The translations under genes were made by a program, and so were the position numbers. DNA of 64,000 nt. Origin: Pagrus major. Its lineage: Eukaryota > Chordata > Actinopteri > Spariformes > Sparidae. The stretch is taken from assembly GCF_040436345.1 (NCBI RefSeq), contig NC_133221.1, positions 1,735,906-1,799,905 of the forward strand. The letters run 5' to 3'. Of the stretch, positions 1-10,300 are shown in pieces (position 1 is the first letter of the stretch; the number at the start of each line of letters is the position of its first letter). The notes beneath the pieces were generated by a model. The model saw only the letters and a program-made list of their open reading frames with translations, did not search any database and had not been told where the DNA came from.

Positions 1-88
1 CTGGACGCACACCTCAGTGACGCTGGACGCACACCTCAGTGACGCTGGACGCACACCTCAGTGACGCTGGACGCACACCTCAGTGACG
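1..88. repeat. 22-bp tandem repeat, four copies
   Basis: Four head-to-tail copies of a 22-bp unit beginning CTGGACGCACACC are visible, essentially identical. The array runs off the left edge of the window, so its full length is unknown. The sequence after it (89-390) has no supported coding exon. Confidence 0.95.
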
Positions 89-654
89 CGGCAGCAGACA
101 CCTGAGGGAGCGGGCGGAGGAGAAATGGAGGGAACGAGCGGTGGTTAATAAGCAGAGAAAAGAGTGAAAAAGTTGATTTTGCAGTTGAAAAACATAACTT
201 ACCTGGTCGGGAACTGACGGGGACTTTATGAAAACTAAGCCACGCCGGTTTTGGTGAGTTTTGTGTTTATTTTCTTGCATATTTACCGTGTTGTACTTTT
301 TTTTCTCTGGCGGGGAGCTAACGCTAAAAACGTAGCTGTTTACAGGGAGATGCTCCGCCATAAACTGTTAACCAGTTAATATTTTGGGTTTATGAATACG
401 GGGCTCCATTTGTGCCAAAAATATGTCGCCATGCGCGCTGTCTGTGTCTGCTGAGCATGTGAGAAGACATTTGTCTGTCTATAATATATATATATATAAA
501 CGTTGAACTGTGCTTGTGTCATTTGACTTTGTCATTACATCGTGTCGTCATGATGTGTCATTTGACAAAGTGTTGCTATGATGTGTGTTGTGATGTGTTG
601 TTTGACAGTCATTATGATGTGTGTTATGGCGTGTCGTCTTGACGTCGTTGCTAT

Positions 655-1976
655 GCGTCGTTACTATGCGTCGTTACTACGTGTCGTTACTACGTGTTGT
701 CTTCATGCGTCATTTGACAACGTCGTTACTGTGCGTCGTTACTATATGTCGTTACTACGTGTCATTACTACGTGTCGTTACTACGTGTCGTTACTACGTG
801 TCGTTACTACGTGTTGTTACTACGTGTCGTTACTACGTGTCATTACTACGTGTCGTTACTACGTGTCGTTACTACGTGTTGTCTTCATGCGTCATTTGAC
901 AACGTCGTTACTACGTGTCGTTACTACGTGTCGTTACTACGTGTCGTTACTACGTGTCGTTACTACGTGTCGTTACTACGTGTTGTTACTACGTGTCGTT
1001 ACTACGTGTCGTTACTACGTGTCCTTACTACGTGTCGTTACTACGTGTCATTACTACGTGTTGTTACTACGTGTCGTTACTACGTGTTGTCTTCATGCGT
1101 CATTTGACAACGCCGTTACTATGTGTCGTTACTATGTGTCGTTACTACGTGTCGTTACTACGTGTCGTTACTACGTGTCGTTACTACGTGTCGTTACTAC
1201 GTGTCGTTACTACGTGTCGTTACTACGTGTCGTTACTACGTGTTGTTACTACGTGTTGTCTTCATGCGTCATTTGACAACGTCGTTACTACGTGTCGTTA
1301 CTACGTGTCGTTACTACGTGTTGTTACTACGTGTCGTTACTACGTGTCGTTACTACGTGTCCTTACTACGTGTCGTTACTACGTGTCATTACTACGTGTT
1401 GTTACTACGTGTCGTTACTACGTGTTGTCTTCATGCGTCATTTGACAACGTCGTTACTATGTGTCGTTACTACGTGTTGTTACTACGTGTCGTTACTACG
1501 TGTTGTCTTCATGCGTCATTTGACAACGTCGTTACTACGTGTCGTTACTACGTGTCATTACTACGTGTCGTTACTACGTGTTGTTACTACGTGTCGTTAC
1601 TACGTGTCGTTACTACGTGTTGTCTTCATGCGTCATTTGACAACGTCGTTACTATATGTCGTTACTACGTGTCATTACTACGTGTTGTTACTACGTGTCG
1701 TTACTACGTGTTGTCTTCATGCGTCATTTGACAACGTCGTTACTACGTGTCGTTACTACGTGTTGTTACTACGTGTTGTTACTACGTGTCGTTACTACGT
1801 GTCGTTACTACGTGTCGTTACTACGTGTTGTTACTACGTGTCGTTACTACGTGTCGTTACTACGTGTCGTTACTACGTGTCGTTACTACGTGTCGTTACT
1901 ACGTGTTGTTACTACGTGTTGTTACTACGTGTCGTTACTACGTGTCGTTACTACGTGTCGTTACTACGTGTCGTCT
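655..1976. repeat. 13-bp tandem array (about 100 units) in the left arm
   Basis: The unit is TTACTACGTGTCG with common variants (TTG or TCA for TCG). It is interrupted eight times by a diverged segment containing CTTCATGCGTCATTTGAC, with a related variant (CTTGATGCGTCG) at the end. By hand count, the distances between successive interruptions are exact multiples of 13 bp (182, 208, 169, 169, 78, 117, 91, 260). Because 13 is not a multiple of 3 and the unit has no stop in any forward frame, all three forward frames stay open for hundreds of bases. These frames give repetitive Tyr/Leu/Val/Thr/Cys peptides and should not be annotated as genes. Each consensus unit carries two CpG dinucleotides. 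Confidence 0.95.
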
Positions 1977-2545
1977 TGATGCGTCGTCTGACAACGTCGT
2001 TATGCCTGGCTGCTGCCGCGGTGGCACCGGGCGCCTCTTCCCCGGCTCAGCCTTCGTGGTCGGCGGAGGGAACCTCCAGCAGAGCTGTACCACTTCAGTA
2101 CTGTCCCCTAACACTAATTTATTTTTCATGCATCACAGCCTACTAACAAGAACAATCTGAATAAAAGTCAAAATATAGAAGTTTCACACAAAATTACACT
2201 GGAAACACAGGGCCAACTGTCACCAGTGTCCATTGCAACAATGCCCTCCAAGAAAAGTCCCAATTCTGGCAATAAACACGGTTTGTGGCTTGTTGCATTA
2301 AGGAGTGTCCACTGAACTTCAAAGTTTACTGAGTAGCAGCCAGGCATAACGACGTCGTCAGACGAGGCATCAAGACGACACGTAGTCACGTAGTAACGAC
2401 ACGTAGTAACGACACGTAGTAACGACGTAAAGACACTGTCAAACAACACATCACAACACTCATCATAACAACACTTTGTCAAATGACACATCATGACGAC
2501 ACGATGTAATGACAAAGTCAAATGACACAAGCACAGTTCAACGTT

Positions 2546-2659
<114 letters not shown>

Positions 2660-2750
2660 TAGACAAATGTCTTCTCACATGCTCAGTAGACACAGACAGT
2701 GCGCATGGCGACATATGTTTGGCACAAATGGAGCCCCGTATATGAACTGT

Positions 2751-4082
2751 GAATGTTTTAAAAGTGTATACGCTGTGTAAATGAAAGATATGTGCAGTAG
2801 TTGTGTGGGAGACGGAGCCGTGAGTTAAAAGAGACTACGCTCCGCCACCATTTTGAGATGAAAAAGCACCGTAGCAGTAACGTTACAACTCAGAGACCGT
2901 GAAATATTTGTTTGTGTAATTTGAGGATTTAAAAAGAGATTTATTGTGTTCATGTCCTGTTACACAGGTCAGGTTTTTTGCTTGGTTTGATGCTCGGTCG
3001 GAGCGAGGATTGTTCTGCACTGTGCTGGCGTGCACATGCACAGACGGGATTCAAGATGGCGAGCTAGACCCAGACCGTCATCTCACCTTCTCCATCGCAT
3101 CAGTGAGGAAATCTTCTGCATGGTGACTCGCTGCCAGAGTGGTAGGAGTATAAGAGTTAGTTTTGAACTGAACTGAGAACTGATTGAATTATTATTTTTG
3201 GACTGAATCGAACTGAAACTTTTCATCGAACCGAACACTTGAGCTCATATTTTGACTTGAACTTGAATTGAAGGTGTCATACTTTTATTTGCATATTGAG
3301 TTCATATTTTTGAATGTGATTTGAAATGACTGTGGTCCACTTTGATGTGATTGTGTAATTGAAGGTATTCTCTTACCTGTAAAAGAGACGGAAAAGAGTT
3401 AATTCAGGAAGAAAAATAGGAATTCCAAAATAGGTGTAACCTTGGAGAAGAGAGACTGGTCTAACTTAACTTAGATTAGCTTGACTAAAGTGACTTAGGT
3501 GAATTAAAGAACAAAAAGAAAGAGCGAAATACCTTTTCATTTATTATATTTACCTCAATATTAAGAACCTGCAGAGTATTTTGTTTTGTTTTGTGTGCTG
3601 TATTTTATTTGTGTGTTTTGCATTCAGTAAATTGCCGGCCTTTTGTATTTAAAGCAACGGTCTCTGGTGTAATTATTTTTGCTCCCCACTCCGTAGAACC
3701 TAGAACTGGTCCAGTGGCGCAGTAAGTGGTGTGATACCGGTGCTACATCTGCCTTCACTTCGATATGATAATCAGGGCCATGAAGCGAATTATAGACTCT
3801 GATGACACACACACCTCGACGATTAACGGGTTTATCCCCTGTGACTGTCTCGGTCCGAAGCGGGTCAAGAACAGGAGGCGAAATATCTCTGATGTGCATT
3901 TGTGGACGAATGTGGTGACAGACAGCTCCATAGTGATTTCACATTGTAACTTAGATTTTGATATTTTATTGGCGTACTTCCTTACATCTCTGGGGATTTA
4001 TAGCGCCGTGGATGCTGCCACAGACACAGCATGGGTGGCTGACTGTAGGTCAGGGTTTGTACCTCTGCACGTCTGTTTTCAG
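2751..4082. other. Intergenic sequence, no gene seen
   Basis: No exon with supporting homology was found. At 3160-3260 there is a degenerate run of GAACTGA-like words. The stretch 4000-4082 is collinear with the intron upstream of the second lectin-domain exon at 10785-10876 (GCCACAGACAC... ending in TTTTCAG), so it is duplicated lectin intron rather than unique spacer. Confidence 0.6.
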
Positions 4083-6600
4083 GGCTGAAGGTGACGTTTG
4101 TCCTCACCAAAGAAAACATGAACTGGACTGAGGCCCAGAGCTACTGCAGACAGCACCACACAGACCTGGCCAGTGTGAGGAACACGGCAGACAACCAGAA
4201 GGTAAAGGACGTATCGAGGGACCGACACTGCAAAAATCAAACATAAATAGATAAATGTAGGCGTAAATTAATGTTTCTGTTATTTAATTTGCTCCTGTGT
4301 GTATTTACCTTTACAGTTAATTCACACATTTATCAACTTTTCCATGTTATTATTAATTTGTTCATTTTTAAATGTATTTCTGTGTTAATGTCTTTATTCT
4401 TTCCCCTTTGTGCTTTAGCCTCTGTTTATTTCCACTAACGTATTTATTCTGTGTTTTCTGTGTGACGGTGACGTGCTGACGGCTGTCACGCTCACTGGGG
4501 GTCTCTAGAAGATGAAGCCTCAGTATAGTTCGTGTCTGTTGTTTAAAAACCAGCTCGGCACTCACGCGGGTCTCATGACGGCTACGGTAGCTTGAATAAT
4601 ACTGATGTCAGGCACTGAATTTGATGACATAACTGTTCACAAATGAGAAGCAAATGAGGCTGGAAAAAACCGTAGCCGGCACAGAGCTGAGTGTGTCGGG
4701 GGGGCGAGGCCTCACTGATGACTGTATAACATACAACTTTATCCACTGACTCATATTTCACAGAGAAAGTGACTCTGAGACTGACAGTTTCCTGACTGAC
4801 AGCGTTAACTGTTGCTCAGCTAACAGTAGTTAGCAGTAGCTCAGTTAGCCGTTCAGCTCCTCTCAGGTGACTGTGCTCTGACTCGGAGCTCCGGGCGCTG
4901 TGGGGTTTTTCCACTGTCACTTTGGGCGTTGCTGAGTCGATCCATGCAGCGCCGATTTGCATTACCAGTTTAACCACGCCTGGTAGGGCCGCAGTGTGCC
5001 GGCCCACCTCCAAGCGGGCTGCGCCGACCCGTGACCACCCCCCATCTCCCCCTCAAACAAGCCTGTGTTGCGAGACTCAACTCATGTCTGAGCAGGAAAC
5101 CTTAGAGAAAGGCCTTTTTAGTTGGTTTTGTTTTTCTCAGTGGTTTTGTAGCTTCTCACTAAATCTTTGTGCGTTTGTTTCTTCCTGCTCTGTGTCCACA
5201 CCGAAGTCAGGAAACAGAGGAGATGTGTGTTTTCCTCCCGGGCCAAAGTTGTTTGTGCTCGACTCCTTTGCTTTCACCAGCAGTAATGAAGCTGCTCGTG
5301 GGAGACTTCAGCTCGGTCTTGAGAAGCTGCAGCTTTATTTACCCACAACTGAGGCTCCACTGCACATTGAAGTCGCTGCTACCTGCCCTCTTTTCCTGCT
5401 GCTGCACTCTGGCCCAGCTCACACCCTCCCCTCTCTCTATTTCATTTCATTGGAAATTAAACAAGTTTTCCACTGAACTAGTGGAGCTTTTTTTAGGATC
5501 TGTTTTTCCATAGCACTGAGAGGAGGAAGAGTTGGATATGCAAATCCCTGCCACACCGGGCTGACTGTCAGGTCCAACAGAGCGGAGCCAGGCCGGCAAC
5601 AGCTTGTTTACACCTCTGGTACAGGAGCTTTGGACTGACAGGTCAATAACAGACAACGATACATAAACACATTTTGTTGAGGCTCATATCAATGATCAGT
5701 CTGAAATAATGTCATTTCAGAGACGACTGGCTGCGTTTAGTAGCCTGATAGAAGAAATGAAGGATTGAGAGCTGCTGTTTCTTCTCCCCTCAGGGATCAA
5801 CACAGCTGAATACACGGCTAACTAGCTAATGGTAGCTAAAGTTGCAGTTAGAAGTAGTTAGCGGCCTCCAAAATATGATTCAGATCAGAATCCTGGTCGG
5901 GGCGTCTGTAAATCAACCCGGTGAGCCTGAGACTGTCCCGCCTGGTCCTGCCCTGCTGTGCTGTGAATGGCTCTGAATCACAGCCACCTCATGCATGTAA
6001 CAAATCAGAAACACATAAAGAAATGTAAAAAGAAAACACAGACATAAACCAGTAGATTTCTTTACTCATTTATTTGTTTTTGATTGTGGCGGTGCCTGTC
6101 CTCCATAAAGGAGTTGGTACCCAGATAAAAACACTTCTGGATCGGCCTTTTCAGAGACTCCTGGAAGTGGTCGGATGGACGTAACTCCTCATTTCGGTTC
6201 TGGAGACAGACACCAAGGGAACCTAATAACAGACGTGGGAAGGAGATTTGTGTGGCGGCGAACTTTACCAACGCTGGAGAATGGGAGGACTGGAACTGTC
6301 ACCTGAAGAGAGCGTTCATTTGCTACAGTGGTAACTTTTCATTCACGCTGTATTCAAATGTAAATTGAGGCTTATTTTAACACAGAACGCAGGGCGTAAC
6401 TCAACAAGCGCCTTTTGGAGATATTAAGGACAGTGAATGTTTTGTATCTCAGCTCAAACAGAGGCTGAAGGACCAGGGGGTCAGTGAAGGCATCAGACTG
6501 AGCTGGAGGAAGCAGTCAGATGGAAGGTCTTCCACAAGGAGGAGGAGACAGAGAAGAAGAAGACCCGTCCAGAAGAGGACGAGCTTCAATATGGAATTAC
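4083..6600 (+). pseudogene. Broken C-type lectin copy (split lectin domain, frameshifted tail)
   Basis: The first half of a C-type lectin domain lies at 4083-4211 after a TTTTCAG acceptor, with motif MNWTEAQSYC. It stops near the point where the intact paralogue (10877-11212) reads on as one exon. The second half follows 1.9 kb later at 6135-6330 (FWIGLFRDSWKWSDG, then an EPN motif and a final FICY), with no usable acceptor and an in-frame TAA at 6126-6128. A last exon at 6453 matches the tail of the intact gene (RLKDQG, LSWRKQSDG). It lacks one A in the run after GATGG, which shifts the frame and turns the acidic/Lys-rich tail into an Arg-rich one. The signal-peptide, first lectin-domain and mucin-like exons are missing. 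A partial segmental duplicate split by an insertion is the best reading. Remaining expression cannot be excluded. Confidence 0.82.
4212..6134. mobile_element. 1.9-kb insertion splitting a lectin exon, type unassigned
   Basis: This sequence is absent from the homologous position of the intact lectin exon near 11015. It contains no coding region I can support and no clear terminal inverted repeats or target duplication. TAGC/GCTA-rich words occur near 4820-4860 and 5815-5865. Insertion of one or more repeats is inferred from the exon comparison only. Confidence 0.5.
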
Positions 6601-7389
6601 TGCGTCCGTTTACTTGAAAGTTTTTTTTTGCTTCGTCCTTTAAAAAAAAACTAAAGTTTTGTCTCCAGAAATATTTTGCAGTCTTCCTTTAATTCCCATG
6701 ATTATCATAGGTACCATTGTTATGCTGCTACAGAATGAAGAGTCGTTGTCTTTCAAATGATTGTGAGTGCGTACGAGAGGCTGTAAATAAGCAGCAGTGC
6801 TTTGAGCTAAATGCTACTGTCACCATGCTAACACGGTCACAGTCTCAATGCTTTATAGGCGAGTGTTCACAACTGGATTCTTCACTATGGCAACCGCAGC
6901 TGAGGCTCATGGGGGTTGCAGTATTTGGAGGCATCTGAAAATGACAGATAAAAGATGTCAAAGTCAGAGTCAATATCATTGACATCAGTAGATGGACCCT
7001 TTTCGTGGTTGTACTTTGTGTTGAGTGTGCAAGCTAATAAACTGGAGCTTGAATCAAGAGCTGTGCGCATAATTCCTGTCGAGATGACCCCCGGTAGCAC
7101 TGACGAGGCTACAGCCCCCAAAGTCCTCAGGCCGGACTTCAAGGTGCGTGACAAACATGTTTCGTGACAACAACAACTGAGGGGTTGTTTTTTTTGACGG
7201 ATCTGCCAACACTCCTGTTTTTTCCCATGTCTCCCTTTAAACAAATCATTTCCTGGAAAAATACCTGCAGAATAGACGTGTTCTTTTCATGAAATGCAAA
7301 TAGTTGTTCACATGACGTCAAATGATTCTGAGGCGCTGTGAGCTGTTTAAGCTATTTCAACAGATGCGAGTCTGAATGCTCACATCAGA

Positions 7390-10300
7390 ATGAACAGAGA
7401 GCCAGTGAAGATGGACGTAGTTCTGCTGCTCATCTTGGCTGCATCAGGCAAGTAGTGATTATACATATACATATATATATTTCATGTATAGTGTTTATAT
7501 TTTTTAGTGGGAGAGGAGTGGATTTGTTGTGAAGTATTTGATAATTTGTTGTATAAATGAAACGATGGGAGAAGTTTAGAAGGTAAAAGACTCTTTAACA
7601 ACTGAAGCACAGAAGTTTTTTTTAAAAGACGTCACGAGCCCAAAGAGTTGGGAACGCCTGGTTTAATATATAATGATGTATTGTTGTGTTCTGTTTTTAG
7701 GTTTATCGTGATTTTAATGTAAAATGTTGATCTAAAAAACAATTAAATGTACTTTAAATGTAATAATAATAATAATAATAATAATAATGCATTTTATTTA
7801 AAGGTGCCTTTCATAGCACTCAAGGACACCTTACAAAACACACATAACATAACAACAGTACATCAGACAATATAATCAGGTAACATTGGTGTGGAAGTTA
7901 AATAAATAAATATGAAATGCAATTACATAGTGCAATAATACAGTAGTACAATAATACATATATATAGTGTCAGAAGTGTGAATGTCTGGTGGGAGAGAGT
8001 TCAAAGGCTGGAGGCAGATGGGCTGAAAGCTCTTGACCCCGTGGTGGTTGGGTTGGCAGATGGGGCAAAGCGCTGGATGGTAGAAGAGGGTCGGAGAGTG
8101 CGGGATGGTGTGTGGATATGAATAAGTTCAGAGAGTGCACCTGAACACACAGAAATGTGATGTTTCAACAATCTCACGTTGTTGTTCTGTTGTTCCTACA
8201 GGGCTGAGCGCTGTCTCATCACATGTTCACCGTCAGTACCATTTTGTTTCTGACCTGAAGAACATGACTGAAGCTCAGAGGTACTGCAGAGAGAAATACA
8301 CTGACCTGGCAACTATAGACAACATGGAGGACGTGAGGATCCTGAACGACACGGCAGATAAAAACCATGTGTTCAAAACTGTGAGTTCACTGATGTCTTT
8401 CTTTAATCTCAAAGCCATTTTTGACAAACATGTAAATGACACGCAGGTTGAAAGTTTTGCACTTCCACATTGGTGTAAAGTCAGTAGATACATTTTGAAG
8501 TAACATTTTGAGGTACTGTACTTGTACTTGAGTATTTCCATTTACTGCCACTCTGTACTTCTACTCCACTACTTCTCAGAAGGACATTGTAAGCAGCACT
8601 TTAATCTGGTGTCTGATTAAGGTGCAGCTTGAATCTAAACTACTCCTACCTCTACCTCTAGAAAATGCCTCATATTTATTTGTTTACAATATGAAATGTA
8701 CTCATAGACTATATGTCTACATATGTCTATATATGTATACAACGCTCATTCCAAAGAAGTTGGGACGTTGTGTAAAATACAAATTAAACAGAATCGGGGA
8801 ATGTGATAATTTGCTGATCCTTTTTGACATAAACTCAATTTAAAACAGTACAAAGACAATTTATTTATTTCATGTTCAGCTTCACTGATTTGTGTAAATA
8901 TATGTCTATTCTGAAGCGACGCGTTTCAAACAAATTGTGACGGGGCAACAAAAGCCTGAAAGTTGTTGTGTTGGAAGCTTCCACAGGTGAACAGGTTCAT
9001 CGGTAACAGGTGATCGTATCATAATCGGGTATGAAAGGGGCGTCCTCCAAAGGCTCAGTCGTTCACAAGCAAGGATGGGGCGAGGTCGTCAAACACATGA
9101 TTGTATAAATGATTTTACTACATGAGCTCAGGAGCAGCAGGACTGAAGTCAGTTCTTTGCAAATGTTTGCATTGTGTCTTTATTCTACACAGCGTCCCAA
9201 CTCTTTTAGAATCGGGCTGTGAAGTGTTTTTAATATAAAACTCCCTCGTTGTGTTTCACCAGACTGAGTGTCCCTGTTGAGCTGCAGTGGATGGAAACAA
9301 AAGGAGGGAATGTTGTATTAGAAAGCCTGTCACTTTGGAGGATATGAACTGGATCTGTGTCACTCAGACTGCTGAAGCCTCAGATTAACTTTTGAGTGTA
9401 TATTGTGTTGCCGTGTAATAAATGTGAGGCTAAAGAAAGATATATTAAAATATTGCTTTCAGTTTTTCTGGATCGGGCTGTATGATGACGTGAACAGCTG
9501 GAGGTGGTCACTGTCAGACACCAGTTTCTACAAAGACGGGGAGACTGAGTTCAGACAGTGGAGGACTGGAGAACCAGACAACATTAACAGTAGAGAGCAC
9601 TGCACACTGATGTTTGGTGGACGATGGTACGACTCTGATTGTAAAAGTCGCCTTCAGCCGGTCTGCATGGATGTCAGAGGTGAGAACATTCAGTGAAGTT
9701 TAAAACACACCAGTTCAGGTTCTTGAGCTCTCCCTCATTATTTGGGCCGATACAGGATCAGTCAGTCAAACTTTATTTACAGCACCTTCCATCAAAGTTA
9801 GTACAATTCAAAGAGCTTTACAGACGACTTACAAGCCAATAAGGCAGCAATTAATATTGATGATTTGACAGCGATGCAGGTGAGAAAGAGAAAAAGAAGC
9901 TTGTCAGTGATGAATGACTTGTTTGGGTGGAGCAGATAGAAGAGCATTGTAATAGTCCATCCTGCTGGATTTAAAAACATGCTGCAGTCTCTGAGTCACT
10001 CAGACGGAGACGTGGCCGCAATTTAGCTGTTTCAGATAATAAAAGGCAGATCTGGCTCCACACCCCACATGAAAGCAACTGAGTACATGTACTCTATTAC
10101 TACGCTACTTTATTTACTGTGTAACTTTATAACTCCACTGGATCTCAGAGGGAAAATGATGTATTTTTGAATTGACTTCATTTACTCAACAGCTGTAGTT
10201 ACTTGTTACTGTTCAGATGAATATAAACATTAAAAAACATATGAGAAGCTTATAAAAGACAACACATTGTTATATATTGAACTAGTTCCCAACCTTGTTG

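Noticed and set aside
80-361. Minus-strand 93-codon frame near the left edge, and a possible first exon at about 89-253 on the plus strand
   Set aside because: No family similarity. A GTGAGT at 253 could be a donor, but there is no downstream exon to join.
655-1976. CRISPR-like array
   Set aside because: The repeats are 13 bp with no unique spacers in eukaryotic DNA, so this is a minisatellite.
578-2160. Several overlapping long forward frames (up to 284 codons)
   Set aside because: All are read-through of the 13-bp array in different frames. The peptides are periodic and have no domain.
3765-4088. 107-codon forward frame before the broken lectin
   Set aside because: It runs across an intron that is duplicated at 10785-10876 and shows no lectin signal peptide or domain. 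It is a chance frame.
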